This document shows, piece by piece, positions 8,213 through 16,867 of a DNA stretch of 64,000 bases. This stretch comes from Clostridium_AQ sp900552125 (lineage in GTDB: Bacteria; Bacillota_I; Bacilli_A; Erysipelotrichales; Erysipelotrichaceae), in assembly GCA_037892765.1 (NCBI GenBank), contig JBBKBW010000001.1. One strand, given 5' to 3'. Position numbers and translations under genes: made by a program. Every line of letters begins with the position of its first letter. Positions within the stretch are counted from its first letter, which is position 1. A model generated the notes under the pieces. It did not search any database, was not told the origin of the DNA, and saw only the letters and a program-made list of their open reading frames with translations.

Positions 8213-9097
8213 TCACTCCTTCACCAGCACATCATAAATCCCATCCGCAATAACATCTAATGAATTTTTCACTTCATCAAATGAGTTAACGTCTCCGCCT
8301 ACTTCCATTAAAACAATATTATCACTTACTTCCTGATTAAAATATGCTTCTCTTACCATGACATTTCTCATGATACCATCTACTTTACTATTAATTGTGT
8401 CAGTTAGTGTCGCTGATAACGCTTTTACATCTTTTGCATTTTTCCCTAAACCACCTACAACCATCATTGATTTTGCATAGGTTTTTCCATCTTTTGTGAT
8501 ATAGCTTGCTTCTTTAGGGATACTATCTCTATGCAAATCTATACATAAATCAAATTCTCCATAAGTAATCAAAGCATCATTTAAAAATTTATATGATACT
8601 ACATAAGATTCATTATACGTTAAATTCTGAGAATCTCGATACTTTGTAAAATCATTCGTTTCTAATATCACTTTAATCCCTTTATCTTCAAGTTTAGCTG
8701 CTAAAATCGCGGCTGCATCTAAAACAGTATTTCCTCCATCATACCCTTCATCTTGATGTGTATCGTAAATATACACTCTTTTCCCTGTTCCCGTTTGTTT
8801 GTTCTCTTCTTCTACTGGTTCCTCTGCTTTGGGCACAAAGCCGCTGCCAGCATAATCCTGCGTAGTTTCCACAACAACTTCATCTTCAGGAATCGTCAGG
8901 TTTGTATTATAGGACAACACATTTAACGATTCCTTCAAAGAAAGAGTACTTTGTATTCTGTTCTGATTATAAACAAATGTATGTAACAGATCACTTGTGT
9001 TTTGAAAACAATTCTGTAACCCTTTCATAAACGGTGTCATATAAAGAAAGACACAGAGGAGAATACACTTAGAGATTAGTTTAAATGTAGATTTCAT
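8213..9097 (-). CDS. spoIIP: Stage II sporulation protein P
   Basis: SpoIIP is the septal peptidoglycan amidase/endopeptidase of the SpoIIDMP engulfment complex. The 294-residue product has an N-terminal membrane anchor (about 5-27) and a linker. The amidase domain follows from about residue 105, with likely zinc ligands in IYDTHQDEG and CIDLHRDS and a late acidic site in VLMEVGGD. AAAGGAGTG precedes the ATG at 9097; an in-frame ATG at 9148 has no ribosome binding site. It follows gpr directly, the conserved gpr-spoIIP pair. Confidence 0.93.
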   Translation of the reverse strand: MKSTFKLISKCILLCVFLYMTPFMKGLQNCFQNTSDLLHTFVYNQNRIQSTLSLKESLNVLSYNTNLTIPEDEVVVETTQDYAGSGFVPKAEEPVEEENKQTGTGKRVYIYDTHQDEGYDGGNTVLDAAAILAAKLEDKGIKVILETNDFTKYRDSQNLTYNESYVVSYKFLNDALITYGEFDLCIDLHRDSIPKEASYITKDGKTYAKSMMVVGGLGKNAKDVKALSATLTDTINSKVDGIMRNVMVREAYFNQEVSDNIVLMEVGGDVNSFDEVKNSLDVIADGIYDVLVKE

Positions 9098-9153
9098 AAA
9101 AAAAGCACTCCTTTCTACATTAACATATGTTTTAAGGAGTGTTTTCATGTTAG

Positions 9154-10026
9154 TTATAGCGTAGAAAACGATGGATGCAGAAAACGATTTAAACTCTCTG
9201 AAACAATATAAATCAAATGATTTAATTCATCGTCCATCGATTTTGGAGTCACAACCAGATCTAAATACTGGCGATCATAGACCTTTTGTAAAATATCTTC
9301 TGAAGATTCCTCACTTTGCAGCACTTCTTTTAAAATCGCACCAATGCTTGTAACGGTGGCAACACCAATTGCAATTACCGGAAGACCTAAGCTTTTTTCG
9401 CATAAAGAAGCACGATGATTGCCTACACCGCTTCCTGGCTGAATACCTGTATTATTAATCTGTACAACACGATTTATACGGGTTATATTTCTAGTCGCAA
9501 GAGCATCAACTGCTATAACTAAATCAGGCTGATAGGTCTTTGTTACACTTTTTACAATCGCAAAGGTTTCCAAGCCTGTCTGCCCCATAACACCTGGCTG
9601 TAATACTGCTACATTTCGTGTTCCGCTTAAATCAAAGGATTCACTTTGTTCATATAAATGGGCCGTCACAAGTATTTCATTTGCAACACCAGGACCTAAA
9701 GCATCAGATGTAATAAATCGATTGCCTAATCCAACCACTAAGATTTTCAAGGGCTTTATGTTCATATGCGAACACATGTGAGTCAGATTTTCTTTAATAG
9801 CATCAACCATCTGTTCACGAATCTCATGATCATCTAAATGCTTACATTCAACGGATACATATTCTCCCTTCTGTTTACCTAATTCATTTTCATCATGCAA
9901 AACTTTGATATAATTACTTCTAATATTAGCATTCTTTTTTTCAATATGTTCATACGTTTTTGATCGAACATCTGCAGTAATAATTTCATCTGCGAAATCA
10001 CTACGTATCTGATACCTATCTTTCAT
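9154..10026 (-). CDS. gpr: GPR endopeptidase (spore protease)
   Basis: GPR degrades small acid-soluble spore proteins during germination. The 290-residue product shows the propeptide region (RSDFADEII followed by TADVRSKTYE) and the core segments LVVGLGNRFITSDALGPG, LQPGVMGQTG and IQPGSGVGNHRASL. I choose the ATG at 10026 with GAGGTG upstream; an ATG at 10044 and a GTG at 10062 are possible but poorly supported. A CATACTA -10-like element at 10050-10044 resembles sigma-F/sigma-G promoters and fits the later start. It is divergent from rpsT, as in B. subtilis. Confidence 0.94.
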   Translation of the reverse strand: MKDRYQIRSDFADEIITADVRSKTYEHIEKKNANIRSNYIKVLHDENELGKQKGEYVSVECKHLDDHEIREQMVDAIKENLTHMCSHMNIKPLKILVVGLGNRFITSDALGPGVANEILVTAHLYEQSESFDLSGTRNVAVLQPGVMGQTGLETFAIVKSVTKTYQPDLVIAVDALATRNITRINRVVQINNTGIQPGSGVGNHRASLCEKSLGLPVIAIGVATVTSIGAILKEVLQSEESSEDILQKVYDRQYLDLVVTPKSMDDELNHLIYIVSESLNRFLHPSFSTL

Positions 10027-10069
10027 TTTATACACCTCTTCCATAGTATGGAATTTTTTCACCTTATTA

Positions 10070-10098
10070 TTGCTTTTTCAAAATCTTTTTGTTATAAT
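10070..10098 (+). promoter_or_regulatory. rpsT promoter
   Basis: TTGCTT (10070-10075) and TATAAT (10093-10098) with an ideal 17-nt spacer, about 30 nt ahead of rpsT. Confidence 0.85.
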
Positions 10099-10129
10099 AA
10101 ATTGGCAATTGAAAACTAGGAGGTGCAAC

Positions 10130-10396
10130 ATGCCACAGATCCAATCACAGAAAAAACGTGTAAAAACTAACAACAAAAGAAACTTGGCTGTAAGTGCTCA
10201 GAAATCAGCATTAAGAACTGCAATCAAAAAAGTTCTAGCTGCTGTTGAAGCTAAAGATGCTGCTGCTGCAAACGCTGCTTATAGTGAAGCAAGTTCTAAA
10301 CTAGATAAAGCTGTTGCGAAAGGTATTTACCACAAAAATTACGCAAGAAGACAGAAATCACGTTTAGCTAAGGCAGTTAATACAATCGCTGCATAA
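10130..10396 (+). CDS. rpsT: 30S ribosomal protein S20
   Basis: S20 binds 16S rRNA in the lower body of the small subunit. The 88-residue basic, Ala/Lys-rich helical protein begins MPQIQSQKKRVKTNNKRN and ends with the conserved YARRQKSRLAKAVN segment. TAGGAGG lies 6 nt before the ATG. It has its own strong promoter and a terminator 3 nt after the stop, so it is monocistronic. It is divergent from gpr. Confidence 0.98.
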   Translation: MPQIQSQKKRVKTNNKRNLAVSAQKSALRTAIKKVLAAVEAKDAAAANAAYSEASSKLDKAVAKGIYHKNYARRQKSRLAKAVNTIAA

Positions 10397-10399
10397 GAA

Positions 10400-10425
10400 A
10401 CAGGACAAACAGTTCTGTTTTTTTT
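10400..10425 (+). terminator. rpsT terminator
   Basis: 7-bp stem ACAGGAC/GTTCTGT (one G-U pair) with a 5-nt loop followed by seven T residues. Confidence 0.9.
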
Positions 10426-10475
10426 ATACCTGTATATGATAGAATATAAACAAGAAAAGAAAGCGGGATTTTATT

Positions 10476-11564
10476 ATGAAATATTTATTCTCTATCTTTG
10501 TCATTGTGGCTATGTTATGCAGCGGCTGTTCACAGCCTAATACAAACAAAGAAGATATAGCTCCAGTAATTGATATAAAAGAAAAAGGTACAGTTTATCA
10601 ATACCATCGAAATAACTTAAGTGAAAACGAACAGAAAATCTATGATACGATTTATCAAGGCGTTCTTTCCTTACAGACAGAAATATATTTATCATGCGAT
10701 GAACAAACATTATCGGATATTTTTCTTATGGTTTGTAATGATCATCCTGAATTATTTTGGCTAAATACTAAATATGAATATAGCGTAACTGATGAAGATA
10801 CGATCTTCTACCCAAATTATACTTATACTGCCGAAGAAATAAAAGGAAAACAAAATGATGTAAATACAGTAACTCAGAAAATTATCGAACAAGTTCAAGA
10901 CTTATCCAGTGATTATGAAAAAGTATTATTCCTATATGATTGGATCATTAATGAAACAGACTATATTGATGGAACAGAAAATAATCAGAATATGCTAAGT
11001 ACACTATTAGATCATCAGGCAGTATGCGCAGGATATTCGGAAGCATTAAAATATCTTCTTGATCAACTATCTATTCCTAATGGTATCATTCTTGTAAAGG
11101 CTAAAGATAATACAGAAGAGTTTCATGTAATAAATCTTGTACAAATGGAGCAGGAGTGGTATTACTTAGACCCTACTTTTGGAGATATCAAAGTAGAAGA
11201 AGATTTTGACACTTATCGTTACACGTATTTCGCTATGACCAGTGAAGAAATAGAAAAGATATATATCCCTCAACAGGAATATACACAAACACAAGCATAT
11301 AAGAATAATTATTTTTATAAGAACAACATGTATCTTGATGTTTATGATGAACAAACTCTTACAATATTACTTTTAAACGCTATCCAAAACGATGAACCAT
11401 GTATTGCGATTAAATGTAGAGATTCCTCAGGTTATGAAACTATCAAACAAGTTATAGAAAGTAATCAGATTTTTGATCTATTTCACTTAATCAGCTATTA
11501 CCCACAAGGAATACGATATTATATGGTAGATGAAACCTATTGTTTCTTTCTTTCATATAAATAG
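10476..11564 (+). CDS. Putative lipoprotein with transglutaminase-like domain
   Basis: A 362-residue exported protein. The N terminus is a signal segment ending in CSGC, a plausible lipobox with Cys18 as the lipidated residue. A transglutaminase-like fold is suggested from about 145 to 240, with the triad order Cys184 (QAVCAGYSEAL), His217 (FHVINLV) and Asp232 (WYYLDPTFGD). Such domains in Gram-positive surface proteins are thought to be cysteine peptidases or crosslinking enzymes; the substrate is unknown. The ribosome binding site is weak (AAGCGGG). It stands alone, ends in a terminator shared with convergent rseP, and has no orthologous neighbour in the B. subtilis order. Confidence 0.85.
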   Translation: MKYLFSIFVIVAMLCSGCSQPNTNKEDIAPVIDIKEKGTVYQYHRNNLSENEQKIYDTIYQGVLSLQTEIYLSCDEQTLSDIFLMVCNDHPELFWLNTKYEYSVTDEDTIFYPNYTYTAEEIKGKQNDVNTVTQKIIEQVQDLSSDYEKVLFLYDWIINETDYIDGTENNQNMLSTLLDHQAVCAGYSEALKYLLDQLSIPNGIILVKAKDNTEEFHVINLVQMEQEWYYLDPTFGDIKVEEDFDTYRYTYFAMTSEEIEKIYIPQQEYTQTQAYKNNYFYKNNMYLDVYDEQTLTILLLNAIQNDEPCIAIKCRDSSGYETIKQVIESNQIFDLFHLISYYPQGIRYYMVDETYCFFLSYK

Positions 11565-11577
11565 AAATAAATAGAAA

Positions 11578-11624
11578 AAAAGCACTGCGCTTATCATTTC
11601 ATTGAAATAAAGCCAGTGCTTTTA
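11578..11624. terminator. Bidirectional terminator between lipoprotein gene and rseP
   Basis: AAAAGCACTG pairs with CAGTGCTTTT around an inner partial stem. A-run on one side and T-rich sequence on the other serve both convergent genes. Confidence 0.7.
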
Positions 11625-11626
11625 TT

Positions 11627-12685
11627 TTAAAACAATCTAACAATATCATTCCATGTCGCAAAGACCATCAATCCTACTATCATGAATAATCCCGCCATCA
11701 TAATTGCATTTTGAACACGTTCACTTAATTTTCTGCCAATAATAGCTTCTATCAGTACAATAAAGATACGCCCACCATCTAAAATTGGTATTGGCAATAG
11801 ATTGAAGATACCTACATTGACAGATAATAGACCTATAAAAGAAATTATAGAAAGAAGCCCAGCTTGAGAAACCTGTGCAGTTACTTGATAAATACCAACT
11901 GGACCGCTTAAACTCTCTAAGCCAATCCCCTGTACAAGTTTCCCTATGGATTCAATAATAAGTACAACTGAATCTATCATTTGCTGAGTTCCATATGGAA
12001 TTGCCTCTAAAAAAGAAATCTCTTTGATTTCATTTTGAGGATACACACCAAGCTGATATACATTCTGTTCCTCATTATACGTAGGCGTAATTGTTAGCTT
12101 TAACTCTTCTCCATCACGCAAAATAGTAAAAGTAGTTTCGCCTTTATAATATTGAATGAATTCTGAAACATCATCAATAGATTCAGGCTTTATTGATTCT
12201 TCTCCATTCTGTACATAAATGATTTCATCTCCAGCCTGAAGACCGCCTTTTTCTGCTGCACTTTCTTCAACAACGCTTGAAATAACAGCACCATTTGAAA
12301 CACTCACAACACCTTGATAAGCTGTTAATCCAACAAATATTACCCAAGCCAGAAGAATATTCATGATTGCGCCTGCAGCCATAACAACAATCTGTTTCCA
12401 TGGCTTTATTCCATTAATCGTACGTTCATATGGAATATTTAAATCATCGTCTTCATCTTCCCCTTCTTCACCGGCCATTGCGACAAATCCGCCAATTGGA
12501 AGAGCACGAATTGACCAGGCTGTCTCTTTTCCCTGTTTCTGAACAAGAACAGGTCCCATACCAATTGAAAACTCTTTACAATAAACACCAAAATGCTTTG
12601 CGGCAATTAAATGCCCAAATTCATGTATGATGATAATAACACTTAATACTAAAATAAAAATAATTAATGTGATTATATTCCCCAT
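11627..12685 (-). CDS. rseP: RseP-type site-2 zinc metalloprotease
   Basis: RseP/RasP cleaves transmembrane substrates such as anti-sigma factors and signal-peptide remnants. The 352-residue protein has the active site IIHEFGHLIAAK in the first membrane helix, a single PDZ domain (about 115-195), and the conserved FNLLPIPILDGGRI segment in a late helix supplying the third zinc ligand. I start at the ATG at 12685, which overlaps the dxr stop (TAATG), implying translational coupling; an ATG at 12709 inside dxr is less likely. It is the last gene of uppS-cdsA-dxr-rseP. Confidence 0.95.
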   Translation of the reverse strand: MGNIITLIIFILVLSVIIIIHEFGHLIAAKHFGVYCKEFSIGMGPVLVQKQGKETAWSIRALPIGGFVAMAGEEGEDEDDDLNIPYERTINGIKPWKQIVVMAAGAIMNILLAWVIFVGLTAYQGVVSVSNGAVISSVVEESAAEKGGLQAGDEIIYVQNGEESIKPESIDDVSEFIQYYKGETTFTILRDGEELKLTITPTYNEEQNVYQLGVYPQNEIKEISFLEAIPYGTQQMIDSVVLIIESIGKLVQGIGLESLSGPVGIYQVTAQVSQAGLLSIISFIGLLSVNVGIFNLLPIPILDGGRIFIVLIEAIIGRKLSERVQNAIMMAGLFMIVGLMVFATWNDIVRLF

Positions 12686-13848
12686 TATGATACAAGACCA
12701 CCTTTCCATGCACTGCGTACAAATTCACGTGCTTTCGCATCGCTATCTATGATTTCTTCAAGTGTAGGATGCTCAATATATGGAATTTCTTCTACAGCTT
12801 TCATAACATATTTTTCAATATCTAAGAAACTGATTTTTTCATGTAGGAATAAATCAACCGCTTCTTCATCAGCTCCATTCATAACAGCACCTAAATTACC
12901 GCCTTTTTTACCCACTTCAAATGCAAGTTTTAATAATGGATATCGTTCAGCGTTTGCTACATCAAAATGCAAGGCAAACATACGCTGGAAGTCAAAAGGT
13001 TCTGCATTTTTCATTGGTAATCGATCTGGATAAGACAATGCATATTGTATAGGAAGACGCATATCCGCAGTTCCTAACTGCGCAATGATTGCATGATCAC
13101 AATATTGCACCATAGAATGTATGATGCTTTCACGATGGATTACAACCTCAATATCATCATAATCAATATCAAATAGATAATGAGCTTCAATGACTTCAAA
13201 ACCTTTATTCATCATGGTAGCGGAATCAATAGTAATACGTCCGCCCATATCCCAGTTTGGATGATGTAACGCTTCCTTAACGGAAACATTTTCTAACTCA
13301 TCACGTGATTTATCACGGAAACTTCCTCCACTTGCGGTAATGATCAGTTTATCAACTTCTTTTCTATGGCTTCCCTGAAGACATTGGAAAATTGCGGAAT
13401 GTTCAGAGTCTATAGGATATAAGGAGACCTGATGTTTCTTTAAAGCCTCTTTAACCAAAGGACCGCCAGCCACAAGACTTTCTTTATTAGCTAAAGCTAT
13501 CGTCTTCTCATGCTCAATTGCCGTAAGAGTTGGAACTAATCCTCGAAAACCGACAACAGCATTCACAAAAATATCATAGCCATCTACTGAAACCAAATTC
13601 TTTAGACCTTCATCACCTGAATAAAACATATGATTTGGAAACTGATTCTTCATTTCAATCATATCAGCATAACGAGCAACACATACATAGCGAATTGAGG
13701 TAAATTCATGCAATATTTCAGATAATTTTTTCATATTGTGACCAACACTGACTCCAATAACCTCAAATTCATCTCTATGATGTCGAATAACATCTAAAGT
13801 CTGTGTACCAATGCTTCCGCTTGCTCCCAGTAACATTATCTTTTTCAT
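12685..13848 (-). CDS. dxr: 1-deoxy-D-xylulose-5-phosphate reductoisomerase
   Basis: Dxr makes 2-C-methyl-D-erythritol 4-phosphate, the committed step of the MEP isoprenoid pathway. The 387-residue protein has the NADPH-binding LLGASGSIGTQTLDV start, the metal- and substrate-binding IDSEHSAIFQ, the ASGGSFRD loop, and HPNWDMGGRITIDSATMMNK. Its start overlaps the cdsA stop by 4 nt (ATGA). Isoprenoids from this pathway feed the undecaprenyl diphosphate synthase encoded two genes upstream, which gives the operon its logic. Confidence 0.97.
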   Translation of the reverse strand: MKKIMLLGASGSIGTQTLDVIRHHRDEFEVIGVSVGHNMKKLSEILHEFTSIRYVCVARYADMIEMKNQFPNHMFYSGDEGLKNLVSVDGYDIFVNAVVGFRGLVPTLTAIEHEKTIALANKESLVAGGPLVKEALKKHQVSLYPIDSEHSAIFQCLQGSHRKEVDKLIITASGGSFRDKSRDELENVSVKEALHHPNWDMGGRITIDSATMMNKGFEVIEAHYLFDIDYDDIEVVIHRESIIHSMVQYCDHAIIAQLGTADMRLPIQYALSYPDRLPMKNAEPFDFQRMFALHFDVANAERYPLLKLAFEVGKKGGNLGAVMNGADEEAVDLFLHEKISFLDIEKYVMKAVEEIPYIEHPTLEEIIDSDAKAREFVRSAWKGGLVS

Positions 13849-14618
13849 AGTACCATCACCACCAAAATGAAATTAAAAATAATGAAATTAAATACCAAAG
13901 AATCAATACGATCTAACACCCCGCCATGCCCTGGCAGCAAGTTAGAAAAATCTTTAATACCAAAGTTACGTTTAATTGCGCTAAACGCCAAATCACCAAT
14001 CTGTCCAGAAATGGTTAATATACCGGATGCGATCAGAAATTGTATAACCTTTGATGAATCTATCATAAAATAAGCAAATGCAAAGGATAATAATGAGCCT
14101 ATAACCCAGCCTCCAATTGCACCTTCCCATGTTTTCTTAGGTGAAATACGTTCATTTAATTTATGCTTTCCTAAAAACCGTCCACAGAAATAAGCAGCTG
14201 AATCACAGGTATAAGTCGCAATTATGATATACCATACATACATAGGGTTACTTGTATAAATATTGATAAATCCGCTCGCTATCGTAAAGAATAAAGTTAT
14301 ATATGCTATGCACAAAAAACTATCCTTTGAATGAAAGTGATCTGTAAATACAGGAATAGATAACAACAATAAGGAACATACACCTAATAAAGGCAATTGT
14401 AATTCTTTATTAGATAAAAGAATGAGAAATACAGATGCTATACTGAGCAACTTAATTCCTGCCGGCCATTTATTATCTAATTCTTTTAAATCCATCAATT
14501 CAATTCCGCCTGCAATTATAATAAAGGCAATTAAACAATTGATTAGCCAACCGCCAAATAATAAAGGAGGTATCACACATAATAGGATTAAAATCGCTGT
14601 TATGATTCTCGTTTTCAT
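13845..14618 (-). CDS. cdsA: Phosphatidate cytidylyltransferase (CDP-diglyceride synthase)
   Basis: CdsA makes CDP-diacylglycerol, the precursor of phosphatidylglycerol made by PgsA (encoded at 58416). The 257-residue integral membrane protein has about eight hydrophobic segments and the signature ISPKKTWEGAIGG (after CDSAAYFCGRFLGKHKL), plus the C-terminal DFSNLLPGHGGVLDRIDS motif. The ATG at 14618 has GGAGG 8 nt upstream, 1 nt after the uppS stop. A longer in-frame start inside uppS is not needed. Confidence 0.96.
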   Translation of the reverse strand: MKTRIITAILILLCVIPPLLFGGWLINCLIAFIIIAGGIELMDLKELDNKWPAGIKLLSIASVFLILLSNKELQLPLLGVCSLLLLSIPVFTDHFHSKDSFLCIAYITLFFTIASGFINIYTSNPMYVWYIIIATYTCDSAAYFCGRFLGKHKLNERISPKKTWEGAIGGWVIGSLLSFAFAYFMIDSSKVIQFLIASGILTISGQIGDLAFSAIKRNFGIKDFSNLLPGHGGVLDRIDSLVFNFIIFNFILVVMVL

Positions 14619-14619
14619 A

Positions 14620-15324
14620 TCATAGACCTCCAAATCTTCGATTCCTATGATTATATTCATCGATTGCTTTATTCAATTCTTCTGCATCAAAATCCGGCCA
14701 TGCAACTGGAGTAAAAATAAGTTCAGCATAAGCCAGCTGCCATAATAAGAAATTACTGATTCTTAATTCACCGCTAGTTCTAATCATCAAATCTAATTCT
14801 GGAAGTCCCTGTGTCATCATATAAGAACCAAACGCATCTTCTTCAATCGTATTATCAATTTTTCCATCCATTACGTCCTGTGCATATTTTCGAGCTGCTA
14901 ATGTAATCTCTCTTCTACCACCATAATTAACTGCTAGACACAAAATAAGACCAGTGTTATCCTGTGTTTCAGAAACCGCAGTAGTTATGACATTCTGCGT
15001 TTCTAAAGGGAAACGTTCAATTTCACCTAAGAAAGTTACACGAATATTATTTTTCTTAAGCTCTGCAAGATAGCGATTAAAAAAAAGCTTTGGAAGTTTA
15101 CATAAATAATCTACTTCATCTTCTGGTCTTTTCCAGTTTTCCGTTGAAAATGCATAACAAGTCAATGCTTTTACTCCCAAATCATTACATGCAATCGCAA
15201 TTTTTCTTATATTCTCAGCGCCCTGCTTATGCCCTGCAGTGCGAGGTAATCCTCTTTTTTTAGCCCAGCGTCCATTCCCGTCCATAATAACAGCAATATG
15301 CTGTGGTATGATTCTTTCTTCCAT
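14620..15324 (-). CDS. uppS: Undecaprenyl diphosphate synthase
   Basis: UppS extends farnesyl diphosphate with eight isopentenyl units in cis, yielding the lipid carrier for peptidoglycan. The 234-residue protein shows IMDGNGRWAKKRGLPRTAGH (catalytic Asp and substrate loop), NYGGRREI, and the C-terminal LMIRTSGELRISNFLLWQLA segment. AGGAGGAG precedes the ATG. It heads uppS-cdsA-dxr-rseP and has its own promoter after the frr terminator. Confidence 0.97.
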   Translation of the reverse strand: MEERIIPQHIAVIMDGNGRWAKKRGLPRTAGHKQGAENIRKIAIACNDLGVKALTCYAFSTENWKRPEDEVDYLCKLPKLFFNRYLAELKKNNIRVTFLGEIERFPLETQNVITTAVSETQDNTGLILCLAVNYGGRREITLAARKYAQDVMDGKIDNTIEEDAFGSYMMTQGLPELDLMIRTSGELRISNFLLWQLAYAELIFTPVAWPDFDAEELNKAIDEYNHRNRRFGGL

Positions 15325-15372
15325 AAGAATCTCCTCCTACAATCCTAACTTTATGTTCACACGAACAGAAAT

Positions 15373-15401
15373 ATTATAACATAATTTCTGTGAACTTTAA
15401 A
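15373..15401 (-). promoter_or_regulatory. uppS operon promoter within an imperfect inverted repeat
   Basis: TTTAAA (15401-15396) and TATAAT (15378-15373) with a 17-nt spacer. The -10 lies between arms GTTCACAGAAAT and ATTTCTG-TTCG-TGTGAAC, an imperfect palindrome that could be an operator. Confidence 0.6.
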
Positions 15402-15420
15402 TGAAATCCCTCAAGATAAG

Positions 15421-15455
15421 AAAAAAAGGAATATGCATAAAACACATATCCCTCG
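15421..15455 (-). terminator. frr terminator
   Basis: Minus-strand stem AGGGATATGTG with GCATATTCCTT, then TTTTTTC, just after the frr stop. Confidence 0.8.
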
Positions 15456-15461
15456 ATATTA

Positions 15462-16004
15462 TTATACTTTCATTATTTCTTTTGATTTAACATCAACAGC
15501 CTGATCAATTGATTTACCAAATTTATCTGTTAGTTTTTGCACTTTTTCCTGTGCATCTTTTTTCATATCTTCCGTTAATTCCTTATCTTTTTTAATGGCA
15601 TCATTCGCATCACGACGGATATTACGGATTGCGATTTTCGCATCTTCACCCATTTTGTGTGCAGATTTAGCTAATTCTTTACGACGTTCTTCTGTAAGTG
15701 CAGGAACATTTAAACGAATAACCTCTCCATCGCTTTGAGGAACTAAACCAGTATCGCTTGTCTGAATAGCACGTTCAATATCCTTCAAAGTATTACGATC
15801 ATAAGGTTTAATTAATAGCTGACGTCCTTCTACTACTTTTACAGAAGCAATCTGATTGATTGGAGTCATACTTCCATAGTATTCAAACTGTACATGATCT
15901 AATAAAGATGCATGTGCAACACCAGTACGAATTGTTTTTAGGTCAGCTTCAAGAACTGTGATCGCTTTATTCATTTTTTCTTCTGTCTGTTTTAAGATTT
16001 CCAT
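15462..16004 (-). CDS. frr: Ribosome recycling factor
   Basis: RRF works with EF-G to split post-termination ribosomes. The 180-residue protein is of typical length (about 185). It has the N-terminal helix with AITVLEADLKTIRTGVAHASLLD, the central YYGSMTPINQIASV domain and the NVPALTEERRKEL helix. AAAGGAAA lies upstream of the ATG. It follows pyrH by 4 nt and is the last gene of the rpsB-tsf-pyrH-frr cluster. Confidence 0.97.
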   Translation of the reverse strand: MEILKQTEEKMNKAITVLEADLKTIRTGVAHASLLDHVQFEYYGSMTPINQIASVKVVEGRQLLIKPYDRNTLKDIERAIQTSDTGLVPQSDGEVIRLNVPALTEERRKELAKSAHKMGEDAKIAIRNIRRDANDAIKKDKELTEDMKKDAQEKVQKLTDKFGKSIDQAVDVKSKEIMKV

Positions 16005-16008
16005 AATT

Positions 16009-16722
16009 TTATTTCCTTTCTTTTGATATTACAGTTCCAGTAATATCTCCCTGAACTGCTTTTAAAATGTTTCCATGTTCATTCATATTGAACACAACTA
16101 AATCAATGTCATTATCCATACACATGCTTGTTGCAGTAGTATCCATAACAGCTAAACCTTCCTGAATTAAATCCATATAAGTCAAAGAATCATATTTAAC
16201 TGCGTCCGGATTCTTTTTAGGATCATCATTATACACACCATCTACACCATTTTTAGCCATTAAAATTACATCAGCACCAATTTCACTAGCTCTTAAAGCT
16301 GCAGTTGTATCTGTTGAGAAGTAAGGGTTTCCTGTTCCTGCTCCAAAAATTACAACACGATTTTTTTCTAAATGACGAATAGCGCGACGTACAATAAATG
16401 GTTCTGCAACCTTCTGCATTTCAATAGCAGTCTGAACACGCGTAGGCACGCCTTCCTGTTCCAATGCACTTTGTACAGCTAAAGCATTAATTACAGTTGC
16501 TAACATACCCATATAATCTGCCTGTACACGTTCAATTCCCATTGTTTCTGCCATCTTGCCTCGGATGAAATTACCTCCGCCTACAACGATTGCTAAATCT
16601 ACTCCTAAATCATGAACTTGTTTTAGCTCTTTTGCCAAAGAAGCCAAGATTTTTGGATCAAATGAATTCCCTGGAGAAGATAGTGCTTCTCCGCTTAGTT
16701 TTAATAATACTCTTTTGTACAT
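16009..16722 (-). CDS. pyrH: Uridylate kinase
   Basis: PyrH phosphorylates UMP to UDP. The 237-residue amino acid kinase-fold protein begins MYKRVLLKLSGEALSS and has IVVGGGNFIRG, GAGTGNPYFSTDT and AKNGVDGVYNDDPKKNP, all typical. The ATG at 16722 is preceded by AAAGGTGA. A strong terminator separates it from tsf, so an own promoter (TATAAT near 16780 on the minus strand) is probable. Confidence 0.96.
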   Translation of the reverse strand: MYKRVLLKLSGEALSSPGNSFDPKILASLAKELKQVHDLGVDLAIVVGGGNFIRGKMAETMGIERVQADYMGMLATVINALAVQSALEQEGVPTRVQTAIEMQKVAEPFIVRRAIRHLEKNRVVIFGAGTGNPYFSTDTTAALRASEIGADVILMAKNGVDGVYNDDPKKNPDAVKYDSLTYMDLIQEGLAVMDTTATSMCMDNDIDLVVFNMNEHGNILKAVQGDITGTVISKERK

Positions 16723-16842
16723 ATTACAATCACCTTTATCCTTCAATTATATGTATGGATGAAAATCTTCCAATTCTTATTATAAAGAAAAAGCTTTCAA
16801 AAAGGAAGAGGATAGACAATATTTTTTAAATTTCCTCTTCCC

Positions 16843-16867
16843 TTAAAAAAAGGACACAATGTGTCCT
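16843..16867 (-). terminator. tsf terminator
   Basis: A near-perfect palindrome AGGACACAATGTGTCCT followed by seven T residues on the minus strand. It overlaps the tsf stop codon. Confidence 0.9.

Noticed and set aside
16804..16841. 8-bp inverted repeat GGAAGAGG/CCTCTTCC before pyrH
   Set aside because: Could be a leader hairpin, but the 22-nt loop is large and the tsf terminator already explains termination there.
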